From Chrysogorgia sp. JL179-B06 (Eukaryota; Cnidaria; Anthozoa; Scleralcyonacea; Chrysogorgiidae), in the NCBI GenBank assembly GCA_035772405.1, contig JAYKKM010000044.1:1704001-1768000 (forward strand): 64,000 nucleotides of DNA. The letters run 5' to 3'. The translations under genes were made by a program, and so were the position numbers. The number at the start of each line of letters is the position of its first letter. The first letter of the stretch is position 1. Positions 24,058-37,500 of this stretch are shown in pieces. Below the pieces are notes generated by a model, which saw only the letters and a list, made by a program, of their open reading frames with translations, was not told the origin of the DNA and did no database searches.

Positions 24058-24165
24058 CTATGTTTAGAAATGTTAATAGTTTTACCGTTCGAGAAATAAC
24101 GTTTTCATTCTCGTATTTTATGCTTCTGGACGCCGCCATATTTAGAGTTTGCTCGACGCTCAATT
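24058..24165 (-). repeat. Dispersed repeat O, copy 1
   Basis: The reverse complement of 43978-44093: GGCGGCGTCCAGAAGCATAA and AAAACTATTAACATTTCTAA are shared. Confidence 0.72.
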
Positions 24166-24182
24166 TTCAATTTTGACTTCAT

Positions 24183-24425
24183 TGTGTGCTTATCTCTAAA
24201 TAAAGACTGGATCAAGGAACTATTGCGAAAAAATGATGCCAGGAATATTTCGCGGCGGCTATCTTGAAAGGACCACGCTATTACTATAAATTTTTACTGT
24301 AGGCGATAGAGAAATGAATCAGTTGTCCAAGGTTTTCCAATAATATGGAACACAAACTACTGCTCCATAATAGTAACTGAAGCCGGAATTAGCGCGTGGC
24401 GGCCATATTGGAGTGACCACCGGTT
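24183..24425 (-). mobile_element. Repeat family E, copy 2
   Basis: Matches 39928-40130 in the same orientation (CTCTAAATAAAGACTGG, AATGAATCAGTTGTC, GAAGCCGGAATTAGCGCGTG). It ends about 300 bp upstream of the LRRCC1 ATG, so it borders or overlaps the promoter. Confidence 0.78.
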
Positions 24426-24725
24426 CAGGCCAAAAGGAACGCAGGCTCGCGGCGCCATGTTTGAAATATGGAGGACAGATGGAGAGACGATTGATGTCGT
24501 TTGATCTAAAACTAGATGCTAAACAAAACACCACAACATCCTACGTGCACGTTTGGAAGATAGTTATCAAATGCGTCCATGAGTAATGGAATACAAAGAA
24601 GTTTTCGTGTAGACAAACCTCCGTAGAAGAGTGCATACTGTACATAATTTAGCATGTTACGTTTTGAACTTCTGGCGTTGTACTTGTATTAAACTTCACA
24701 ATAGATATGGTAGCAAAAGCAGAAA
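24426..24725 (+). promoter_or_regulatory. LRRCC1 promoter and 5' UTR region
   Basis: It holds a GC-richer patch (GCTCGCGGCGCCATGTTTGA near 24447) but no TATA box at a useful spacing. In-frame TAG at 24711 closes the LRRCC1 frame upstream of its ATG. Confidence 0.4.
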
Positions 24726-24841
24726 ATGTCTTACAATATGCCTCGGGATCCCAGCGAAGTTTGCCTGATAGACGCAGACGTTACGTCCATACTAGAACTG
24801 CACCTGCAACCGTCAATAACCTCGTTGAATCTTCATTGTAA
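24707..24841 (+). promoter_or_regulatory. Upstream ORF overlapping the LRRCC1 start
   Basis: An out-of-frame ATG at 24707 in good context (G at -3, G at +4) opens 44 codons that run through the LRRCC1 start and stop at 24839-24841. If transcription starts upstream of 24707, this uORF would be expected to lower LRRCC1 translation. The transcription start is unknown. Confidence 0.45.
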
Positions 24842-25524
24842 TTTATTGAAGAGCATAGAGGGATTGGATAAACTGAAGGGTTTGAAGTACCTGGATCTTT
24901 CCTCGAACAGTATTGAAAGGATTACAGGAGTTAAGGAATTGCTTTTGTTGGAGCATCTCAATCTCTCCTGTAACAGAATCACGGTGATAGAAGGCTTGGG
25001 GACACTGAGGTAGGCAGAATCTAGAGAAGTATGTGCTAGGAGGTTAAATGTTTTGAATAAAGACACTTGAGAGTGAAATGTAAAGAGACTTTTTTAGCTA
25101 AAATCTTTCATACAGTGTACAGTACAGTATTAAAAACACACATCACTCCACATTACTCTGTACTACAATACATATATCACACCACATTAGGGGTGTCTAT
25201 ATGGAGGCGAGCTAGCACGGGTGCGTTTATACGAGAGCCGGGCCAGCCTGCCTAGCCAAGATCTCGCTTTGTGCGACTGGGATCTTGATTACCCGGGCAG
25301 CTGGCCCACCTCCACAGGCAAGTCAAAGCTCAGTATGCAACAAAGTTTGTCTTGATCAATATTTTTTGGACAACTTTTCATTTCGTTTCTGCGGCAATGG
25401 TGTGTTTCTGCGCTTGGTTTGGGTTATCTCGATCCTTACCATCTGATGATGAAATATTGATAATGAATAATCTTGGTGTGGTGTAGAAATGGAGTGTTGC
25501 GGCCCTCCTGAGCTACAGTTGTTG

Positions 25525-25555
<31 letters not shown>

Positions 25556-28500
25556 AATTAACAGTAATTATTTATTATTATTATTTGTAAATATACTTGG
25601 CTATGCTGTTGCGGTCACCCTGCCATTGTTTTATTACTATATAATGTAATCTATGATATGTTTTTTTTGCACAATGGTGAAGCTAATAAATTTTTAAAAA
25701 AATAAATAAATTGAAAACATACTTGTAAAACTTGATTTTGGGCATCTTGGGAAAATAATTGCAGTTAGCTTGGTAAACGCACCATCCCGGGTAGGCGGGC
25801 TAGCCCTCGTCATGTAAACACAAATGAAAATCAACTTGGTTACCCGGGCCAGCCACCCCCTTACTCTGTACTACAATACATCACACCACATTACTTGGCA
25901 CTACATCACACTTTATTGCACTATTGACATTATGCTACATTTGTTAGTGTTATGTAAACCTAAATCACTTCCTACAAAAAAGTATCTATGGATTTGTTGA
26001 TAAATTAAATAAAAATGAAGTTATCAATATTTTATTGTGTTTACTCACCTTAAAAATTTGATATCCCATCTACTTTTAAAAAAATATTAAAATCCATATA
26101 TACCGGTACATACCGGTACTTATTGAAGTTAGATTCTAATCGAATCAGATTCTGAAAAATTAATTTTACTTTATTACCTTTGAAGATTATAGGAATTTTC
26201 ATTTTTTTGCCGTCATCTATGACATTACCAAACAAAAGAGTTTAGCCCACATATACCACATACAGACTGTGAAATTATATGGCAAATTTATTAATTCTAA
26301 GCTTCCTTAGCAACGGGTATAACGTGTGCAAATTGAAATACGTCTAAACTCCATTGACCAAATGTATTGATAAATGATATTTTTAATCTTTCAGGGAACT
26401 GGTAAAACTTGACTTGTCGTACAACTTCATTTCAGACTTGTCAGGTCTTCGCACTTTGGGTCAAGGTCACTCTAGCATAACAACCCTTCACCTCCAGGGT
26501 AATCAAGTATCATCAATTGATCATATTATTGATTGTCTCAATGGCCTCGGTCAGCTGAAAGATGTTGTATTTTCTCAGAATGGTGAATCAAATCCAGTGT
26601 GTAGTCATCCCAAGTATCGGCCTCTTGTCATGTCAATGCTTTCTAATCTTTATTTACTTGATGGTTGTGATCGCTCTGGTCAGCAAGCTGAAATAGAATG
26701 TTTCTCACATGAAAATGCTTCGTTAGCAGGTATATAATAATTTTTGGCCATTTTCATTACCTTGTTTTTTTTATGGGTATTTTTTAAAAATTAAAATTTT
26801 TATTTTTTATTTTAACAACTTTATTTCGTAAAAAGTACAATATAAATGGCTCTTCAATTCAAACTTTTTAGCCAGGCTCTTATAATCAAGCTTCACAGTT
26901 TATCTGCCAAGTGCAAAATTTCTGGAATATTTGTAATTCAAGGGGTGGTGTTGGCTTGCTCATCATAATACCGTACAGTATATCTTGTCAGCCAAAAATT
27001 TCATCTTCATGGACTTTTTTGCTGTTAAAGTTATTGGTTGTCATGTCACAAGAGGCATTTTTGTGGCAAGTGAACAAAAGAAAACTGGTTTGGAATGCCT
27101 CTTGTGACATATCACATCCGGTAACTTTGACAGTGAAAAAGTCTATGAAGATGAAATTTTCGGTAATTTCGGCTGACAATATATATTATGATTTTGGTCA
27201 GGAACACCCAAATATTACCGATATCATATCAATTTTGAACATAATTATCAACTAACACAGCAGGTTAACATTGCTCCATTTCAAATTGTTCTTCACAGAT
27301 ATAGATGATTATGTGAACTATCTTCTATCATCAGATTCCAATCTTTCAACAAAGGTACACTGGTATCTGCTTTTGAATATTCATTTACTATTTTTATGTA
27401 CGGGCTAATTTACGTTTGATCTTGTCTTGAAGGCTGAGTGTGATGGATCCTCTGGCAGAGATCTAACAACACCTAGAATTGATCAAGTTTTGTCTAAATT
27501 CCACACTCAGAAACGACCAACTGTGGACCAAAGGCCAAATGCTGAACACAATATATTGGTAAGATGGCATATATATTGGAACTTAATATAGATCCATAAA
27601 CTTCCAATAATGTTATACTTGTTAAATAGACTATTTTGTCTGTTTATTTGTGAGTGAGTTTCTTTTCAGGGGCCTATATTTATTATATATAATGTACATG
27701 TAGTGTCATCATCATACAAGATCTTGTAAGATTTTGTTCGATCTTATAAGATCTTACAAGATTGTACATAAGATCTTGCAAGATACTTGTAAGATCTTAT
27801 ATTGTTTTGGGGCCTTATTTTTTGGTGGTGGCTTATTTTTTGGTGGGGTGGCTTTAATATGGTGTTACTTCTTTTAATCTTGTGTTTTATTAATGCAGCC
27901 TGAGAAGCTGACAGGGAAAGTAGCACTATCTGCTGACCATGAAGTTCGTCTGGAGAGAATAGAGCATCAATTAGCACACATCCTTTGCCCACTGTCATCA
28001 GATAAAGTACGGAGGCTTTCTGTTTACATCCACATATCCATCCATCCATCCTGATCCTGATACACCTATCCTGATACATCCATCCTGATACACCCATCTC
28101 CATCCTGATCCATCCTCTTGATACACACATCCTGATATATCCTGATCCATGCACCCTGATCCATCATGATCCATGTATTTGATCCATTCACCCTAATCCA
28201 TATTCCACCCTGATGCATCTTGATCCATCCATTCTTTTCCATTGATCCAGATTTATCAATTCTGATCCATCCATCCTGATCCGTCCACCCTGATCCGTCC
28301 TGATCCGTCCATTCCCATCCATCCATCCATCCATCCTGATCCATCCATCCTGATCCGTCCATCCTGATCCGTCCATCCTGATCCGTCCATCCTGATCCAT
28401 CCATTCTGATCCGTCCATCTTGATCCGTCCATCTTGATCCGTCCGTCCTTATCCATCCATCCTGATCCGTCCATTCCGATCCATCCATCCCGATCCGTCC

Positions 28501-31500
28501 ATCCTGATCCGTCCATCCTGATCCGTCCATCCTGATCCGTCCATCCTGATCCATCCATCCTGATCCATCCATCCCGATCCGTCCATCCTGATCCGTCCAT
28601 CCTGATCCGTCCATCCTGATCCGTCCATCCTGATCCGTCCATCCTGATCTGTCCATCCTGATCCGTCCGTCCTGATCCATCTGATTTGTCCTGATCCATC
28701 CATTCCGACCCATCCATCCATTCAGATGCATCCATTCAGATGCATCCATTCCGATTCATCCACCGTCTGTTAGTAATTTGTTTTTCTTTTTTCTTTCATT
28801 TCTCTATTTTCTCTGTTTTCTTCAATCAAGAATAAAGAAGACCCCTCTTCAACATCAAACGCGACAAAAGATACAAAAAGTAAGAGCTGACTGAAACGTT
28901 CTACTTTTATGTTTTGCTTTGGGAAATGTTTCCCTTATAGAATATACAGTAGTTACGAAGTAACCATTTAAATACAGTGCAAGAAACATCTTCTCTCAGC
29001 GCAACATTTCCAAGCAGTGTCGCGTGATGAGAAATGAAATGTTTCCATTTTCTGTGTTTCCATACAGTTACAGAAGTTCAGATAGATACTGATATATACT
29101 GATTCTACTCAGATGGATATATCAATCGAACCAGTACATCCTTACAATCTTCGCTCTCCATCGGAGTCTCAGTAGCTCAATGGTTAGAGCGTCTCACCGG
29201 CAATCAGAAGGTTACCGCAGGTTCAATTCCTGTTCAGAACTCAGAAACATTTTCTGAAGATTTGAGCTTGACAATCCGTCCATGTCTACTCCCACATTCA
29301 CTACATTACTGTAATAATGTATATATAACACATTCATTAATTATCATACGGCGTTTTTCTCTTCACCAGCTGGTGCAGACGGATCCCCCGACTCTGATCC
29401 AGACACAAGACCTTCGAAAACGACGCGTTCTTCTCCGAAATTTCGACGCCGCCCGGCGCAGGCTAAAACGAAGCCGAAACAAAGCGTGAAGGTGACAAAG
29501 AATGTTGAAACTACGAGGTCGAAGGTACATGGAGGAAATAAAAAAGAGAAAATTGCTAGACACATTCAGGAAAGTGCCACTAGTGGGACAGAAAATGAGC
29601 AACACAAGTCAGGAGAAGAACGTCCATTTATGGTCGAAGGAAAGAAATATGTTCGGCATCCCGAAGATGATGCAACTTTTCTTGTAAGTTAGCTTGCTGG
29701 AGGACTATGTTCTCTTTGGTCGGGCAAAAAGTGAGGCCAAATTACACGAAGGTGGTTTTGTACGCGGTCTTGTACATCAGTGTCAGTCTCCCACGCAACT
29801 TTTCTATCTTTCTCAACCATGTTCATTTTGATTTTTGAAAACATACACGTAACATAATATCACGAGGTAGAAATGAACCAGTAATTTCAATTAATTTTGG
29901 CTTTTGGCGTGTTTTTGCCTGTTCTATGCACAACATATAAAATATTATATGGTCAAATATATATGTATATGAAAATTTGACTGCCCCAACCGGGAATCGA
30001 ACCCGAGGTCTCCGAATTAACGCATCGGCGCTCTAACCACTGAGCTATTGAGACACGGTCAGAACAGTCAAACATCATATACATATTTATACATATTACA
30101 AATTGTTGTAAAGCCTCCTGTATAGAAGAGCCGGCGATAAGCTCGCTACTTGAGGAAGTCCTGCGAGAGGCTTCGCTCTACTTCGTCGAAGATGAGATGT
30201 CTTCCTGTAGAGATTTGAGAGTCGGGGCGATGTATAAATATGTATATGCAATGTTTGACTGTTCTGACCGTGTCTCAATAGCTCAGTGGTTAGAGCGCCG
30301 ATGCGTTTATTCGGAGACCTCGGGTTCGATTCCCGGTTGGGGCAGTCAAATTTTCATATACATATATTTTTGATCATTAATAAATCCTCTCTTTATCTAA
30401 AGAAAAAAAAAAAAATTATATATAACATTTATTTGAAAAATATTGGTGATGGAAGTGAAAACGAAGAATACCTCAAGTATTATTTGTTTTCTTTATAACA
30501 TATCAGTCGTTGATACAAGAACTGGACTCGGAGCGCGAAAGGAGATGGAAAGCCGAACAAGCTGCATTGAAACTAGTTGACCACGTGAAAGAACTACAAA
30601 TCAAAGGTAATTAGAATGACAGGATTGACGCGGGCGAACAAAGGAACGAACAAGGGAAATGAGTTCTAAATTATCTATTCTCGATTTTGATTGGTTGGTA
30701 GTGATTTTTCTTATGTGCCAATCTCACGTTTGGGGTTTTTACATATTCGTAATATTTGGATCTTCCTGAGCAAAATCATAATATATATTGTCAGCCGATA
30801 ATTTCATCTTCATGGAGATTTTCGCTGTCAAAGTTACCGGATGTGATGTCACAAGAGGCATTCCAAACCAGTTTTCTTTTGTTACTTGCCACAAAAATGC
30901 CTCTTGTGACATCACATCCGATAACTTTAACAGCACAAAAGTCCATGAAGATGAAATTTTCGGCTGACTAAATACATTATGATTTTGCTCAGGAAGACCC
31001 AAATATTACGAATATATAAAATCCCCAAACGTGAGATGGGCACTTGCCACAAAAATGCCTCTTGGGTATCTTTTAGTTAGTGAAGAGAAAAAGCTAGAAG
31101 AAGCAGCGTTAACGGCAAGTTCACGACTTAAAGAAGCTTTACAGAAAGAACGACTCGAGAAAAATCAACTGGAAAAAGCAATGACCGCCATGCAGGTTAG
31201 TAGAAACGTTTTCTTTGTGAAAATCGGAATTGTCCCGATAATCGCCGATGAGAAAATGAATAGTATTATAATATAATGATGGCTGACTGAAGATTTCTGT
31301 TTGCCGTTTTTTTTTTAGGAAAAATACGAAGATGTCGCTGAAAACCTGAAGTGTTGTCGAGAGTCTGAAGAAGAACAACGCAAGGCCCTGCGAGCGATGG
31401 AAGCGGCTACGATGAAGTTAGAAACTGAAAGGATACAACAGCATGCTCATGGGGTACAATTACCACACCATATTACACCACACTATAAACCATACATATA

Positions 31501-34500
31501 TCTGCACATTGTATCATGTCAGCCTACATCATGCCCAGCCCACACCACATACCATGTCATGCCAGGCCACGTCGTATACCATGCCAGGCCACGTCGTATG
31601 TCATGTCAGGCCATACCACAGTATACCATGTCAGGCCACGTCGTATACCATGTCATGTCAGGCCATACCACAGTATACCATGCCAGGCCACGTCGTATAC
31701 CATGTCATGTCAGGCCATACCACAGTATACCATGTCAGGCCACGTCGCATACCATGTCATGCCACGTCGACAACGTCGTATACCACGCCATACCATGTCA
31801 TGCCACGTCGTATACCACGCCATACCATGTCATGCCACGTCGTATACCACGCCATACCATGTCAGGCCACGTCGTATACCACGCCATACCATGTCAGGCC
31901 ACGTCGTATACCACGCCATACCATGTCAGGCCACGTCGTATACCATGTCATGCCAGGTTATACCACAGTATATCATACCATACCATGTCAGGCCACGTCG
32001 TATACCATGCCATGTCATGCCAGGCCATACCACAGTATACCATGCCATACCACAGTATATCATGCCATACCATGTCAGGCCACGTCGTATACCATGTCAT
32101 GCCAGGCTATACCACAGTATACCTTGCCATAACATGTCAGGCCACGTCGTATACCATGTCATGCCAGGCTATACCACAGTATACCATGCCATGTCAGGCC
32201 ACATCGTATACCATGTCCACAGTATACCATGCCATACCATGTCATGCCACGTCGAAAACAAGTCAGGCCAGGTTACACCACAGTATACCATGTCATGCCA
32301 CGTCGTATACCACGTCATGCCAGGCTATACGACAGTATACCATGCCATACCATGTCATGCCACGTCGTATACCATGTCATGCCAGGTTATACCACAGTAT
32401 ACCACGCCATACCATGTCATGCCAGGTTATACCACAGTATACCATGCCATACCATAGTACGACAACGTTGTCCCTCTATGCTTTAAGGTGTAACTATTTC
32501 ACTCATTTGTTTCACTTTCGGTCTCTCAAGGTCTCGCAAGTCCAACAACAGCAAATGAGAGCCGCAGCGTTAGCCCGGGAACTGGATCTTGTGAAAACTA
32601 CCAACAAGCAACTAAAAGGACAGGTTCAACAGCTACATGAACTGCTAGCGTCCAGAGAACAACAACACAAGTGAATAAAAATAATATACTAAGAGACAAG
32701 TCACTATTTATGATCGGGGTGAGGCCCGAAGAGAAATAGATTTGGTGCTAAAAAAAAATGTTGACACTTAAAATAGTGACAAAAGGACTTTGTTTTCAGT
32801 CTGTCACTTCCCTATCGGGGAATCATTATCATTATTAGATTTTGATAAATGTGTTTATAAATAAGCAGTTTAGTTTTCAGAACGTTCTGAACTTATTACC
32901 AATCACCATGGTTAGTACCTTTTATAAAGTGATATTTAAATTATTTCTATGTTTTAGAGTGGAGATGGAAGGCCTTGTTCGCCCAGATAGTCGGGATATG
33001 CGCGAGTTGATAGATCGTGAAATATTAAAACAAGAATCGCGATTCGAGCACCTTATGAAGGAATGGAAAGAGAAGTAGGTCATGCAGGTTCACAAACCAT
33101 CCGCCACGGAGTTGCAAATTTTCTTTGTTTTTGGTTTATAAAATATTGTTTTTAACGGGCTGTTTTTACAGGAATCCGGATTGAGTTTCATTCCAGATTG
33201 AACTCATACCGGTTCTGTTTAAATCCCTTTAGGTGTTTACATGAATCCGGAATGAGATGCAGCTCAATCCGGATTGAGTTTCATTCTGGATTGAACTCAT
33301 ACCGGTTCTGTTAAAATCCCTTTAGGTGTTTACATGAATCGGGAAATCATTATCATTATTAGATTTTGGTAAATGTGTTTATAAATAAGCAGTTTAGTTC
33401 AATGATGCAGTTCAATCCGGATCGAGTTCATTCCGGTTCTCATTCCGGATTAAGTTTCATTCCGGATTGAGTTTCATTCCGGATTGAGTTTCATTGAAAT
33501 TTCATTCCGGTGTCATGTAAAGGCGGTGCGAGATTTCATTCCGGAATGAAAAATACGACCTAGAAAACTGAAACGAACTACACATGCGTCCTTTTAACAT
33601 ATATAGACGACAATTTGCAGCTAGAGACAGGAATTGCGCCGACGTCATATTGTTCAATATAAATAGCTCTTTGTCGACGACGTTATAAATTAAAGGTGAA
33701 TTAAATGCTTGTTTACTTGCGACCGCATCGATTATCGTTGCTAGCAATGCTTTCCCCCTTTTCTTTATGTTTATTCTTCGCCAAAATTATCAGGTCTTAA
33801 CCTGATAATTAAAAATTGTACATTTCAGCATGCACATGTTGAAAATGTTGAAATGTACAAGCGCAGAAATCGTTGAAAGAAACATACCCGCTATAATGTT
33901 ATTGATCGCCATCTTGAAATTTCAGATTTCGATGTAAAATGCGGTTTGAATTCACGTTCAATCCGGAATGAAACTGTATCCGAATTCATGTAAACAGTAT
34001 ACTAGTGTAGTGAATATCGGGGTGGGGGGGGGGGGAGAGCTTGGAGTAGACAGACGATACATGGACGATCGTCAAGCTCATATCCTCAGAAAAATGCTTC
34101 TAAGTCCCGGACAGAAATAGAACCTGTAACCTTCTGATTGCCGGTGAGACGCTCTAACCATTGAGCCACCGAGACTCAGATAGAGAGCGAAGGTTACAAT
34201 GATGTACTGGTTCGATTGATATATGTACTGCCTGTGCAGCAGTCACTATATATCTGTAATGCTTGGCTCATTTTCTGAGGATATGAACTTGACGATTGTC
34301 CATCCATGTATCGTTTATAAAATACCGCTGCTAGGTATAGAATGATTGCTGAATTGTGGTTTGTACGCCATCTCTCGGTATGGTTAGTTAGGCCTAAATT
34401 ATATGTGGTGTATTTATAGGTTGAGTAAAAAGAATCAGGAATATATGGACTTGGAAGATGAATTTAGAATGGCGTTACAGATCGAAGCTAAACGATTTAG

Positions 34501-37500
34501 CGAGGTAAGAAGGCTTGTGAAAAGCCTGGGTACGAGGTTGAGAAAGACTGCGTACTATACCACAAAGACTGCGTACTATACCGCAAAGACTGCGTTCTAT
34601 ACCGCAAAGCGAAAAGGTGGTGAACTGGCGAGATTTTAGGAATGAAAATACTGAGTAAGACGTCTTACTCTAATGAAGGGCTCCGCTCGAAACGTCAGTA
34701 TTTCGTCACTAAACATCTTGGCAGTTTACCACCTTTTCACTTTGCTATATATCCAAAACACTGTCTATACACAGCACTTTACTTTACAAAATCATGCATG
34801 GTTACACAACACAAAAGCAGGCTGATGTGATAAGTGGATTTGATGATTCCCTTTAGTTACAAAATGAGTTCCAAAGAGTCAGTGAAGAATGTTCTCAACA
34901 TAAACAAACAGTACAAACGGCTCGACAGAAAGAAACAAAGTCAACGAGCATGGTGACCGAACTCACTGCTGTAAGATAACTTTTATTAATAGTGTATATA
35001 CTTAGTTATCACGTACCACGCCGCATTGCAATGTACCGTACTATAGCATACCCTACAGTACCATGTCGACTATCGTATACCATATCGTATACCATACCAT
35101 ACACCACCATACCATACACGACCATACCAATACCATACCATACAACACCATACCATACAACACCATACCATACAACACCATACCATACCATACAACACCA
35201 TACCATAGAATACCATACCATACAACACCATACCATACAACACCATACCATACAACACCATACCAGACCATACAACACCATACCATACAACACCATTCCA
35301 AACAACACCATACCATACAACACCATACCATACAACACCATACCATACAACACCATACCATACCATACATACCGGCTGTTGTGGTCTAGTGGTTACCACA
35401 CATGTTTATGAGCTGGGAGACCCGTGTTCAAACCCTGGGTCGGACACTCAGGGTCTTAAAATAATTGAGGAGAAGGTGCTGCCTTTGCAATAACACCAGC
35501 AAATGGTAAGACTTTCGGGTCTTCTCGGAAAACGACCTTAAATCGTAGGCCCTCGGAATCCCTATCAGTTGGGTTTTCCGTTCACCTAAGAGTGATAAAC
35601 TGAATAGTCGAAGGCTCCGATAAATAGGGCAACCTTATCCTGCGTTATCGACTATAAAATAAATCATACTCATACCATACTATACCATATACCACATATC
35701 TCGTTAGTTATTACATATAGTTATTACATACCACGCGACATTGTACTGTTATACTGTACCATAACATACTGTACCGTACCGTACCATATCGTATACCATA
35801 CCATATCGTGTGCCATAGATAACAGCGGGTGATAAAAACGATATGTCGCTAGGGACGATATTGTTTTTATTTCCCGTTGTTTATCACCCTGATAAAAGCA
35901 CTAGTATGTGATAAAAAGGTTATCACACTCGCGACTCGGTGATATCAGTTTTATCCCTCTCGGTACGATCTCCTAGTTGTCCCTCGATATCATAATTGAC
36001 AATTATGATATCGTCCTTGAGTGATAAAACTGATATCACATTATCCCTCACATGATAACCTATACATACAACACCATACCATATCGTATACCATACTACC
36101 ATACACTATACCAAGCACAGACCTGGCTTGATATACTTTACAACACTCGCTTTTTTTTACAGTTAGTGAAGGAGCAGAAAGTTCGCATTGCGGAACTAAC
36201 AAGATCGAAACAAGAAGTTCTTTCTCAACAAAAGGCATGTGCAGTCATTATTTATGGCCAGGGTGGGGGTAGCCTGTGCACAGCCTGATATAAGTATATA
36301 CAGGGTACTTATATCAGGCTGTGCACAGGCTAGGGTGGGGGTCGAAGAGAAAATAGTTGGGTAACTGAAAATTCTAAGACCTAAATGGTTGGGTAAAAAA
36401 ATCACTTCTCTGACGGGTTGGGTAGCAAACATTTTATGACTATTTACATAAAAAAATTAAGAGTTCATCATTTGAAATTGGAATCTCATCATCAGTTTTC
36501 CTTAGGGGTCATCGATAATATAAACATTTTCACAAGCGTACAGAGCGTACTCTTTTTTTCGACCCCACCCTCCCAGAGCGTACTCTTAAATGTTGAACCT
36601 GATGCACAACGTCTGCTCTCTTCACCAAGAATTTACGTAGTGTTTCTATTTCATGGTCGAGTGAGCTATTGTCGGTCGCCATTGTTGTGATAATGAAGCA
36701 CCGTTAGAAAAAAAGAGGGCCTAGGAGCGAGGTAGTGCTTCCACCACGATCCAGTTTTCTTTTTTGAAGGATACTTTTCTTGCCAAAATCGCTGCAAGTG
36801 GAAGTACTGAGCTGTGCATTCAATGAAAGCCATTATCGACATTTTAAAAAGCGTTCATTGGTCATTAACCCCCTCTCCCACAGCGTACGCTCTGTACGCT
36901 TGTAAAAATGTCGATATCTCATTGTTTTCCTTGGATTCCTGCTCTGTATAGGAAGATAAATAATCTGAATGTTACAGTAATATCTGTCTGTATATCTATT
37001 TGGGTTTGTTGTTAGAAGCCGATAATCGGCAACATTCAGGCTGATCGGTTATCGGCCGATCGCGTCAACATATATCGGCATATATCGGCGGTCCCGATAA
37101 TATCATTCTCGCTTTTCTACTTGTGATATTTCCTTTTGTTTGTCAAGAAAAACGCCAACTTGTTTATAACACAGATACTCTTCCACAATGAAACTGTCAA
37201 ATTTAATATCTTCTGGAACTAGAACGTTGCAAGTCTATTTTTATTCTGGAAAATTTAGAATATTGTTTGTTTTTTCTTTCTAAATTTACGCGATTGTTGT
37301 TGAACGCATTTTAAAAGCCAGGCAGAGACATGTGAGCGAATGTAGTCTCAAATAGTCACCCCAGCATTGACACCCCAGCAATTCCTCCCTTCGAACCGGC
37401 GCAAACACGAAGCCTAAAAGTTAACATCACATTTGCATCGGTGACGGTGTTAGTCTGCTTGCGGTTGGTAACGCGTACCATGGCTTATGCGAAGTGAAGT

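Noticed and set aside
28066..28749. 227-codon minus-strand ORF rich in MDGSGWTDQDG
   Set aside because: Frame through the 14-bp minisatellite of LRRCC1 intron 5, antisense to the gene, with no complexity beyond the repeat.
28030..28760. CRISPR-like array
   Set aside because: Tandem units without unique spacers in a eukaryotic intron.
30272..30343. Possible tRNA-Asn (GTT) gene
   Set aside because: Good cloverleaf except for C33 and a T-T mismatch closing the anticodon loop; three copies share non-tRNA flanks, so SINE-B.
31397..32674. 425-codon ORF joining LRRCC1 exons 10 and 11
   Set aside because: The middle 330 codons are minisatellite. Donor at 31454 and acceptor before 32531 restore colinearity with human LRRCC1.
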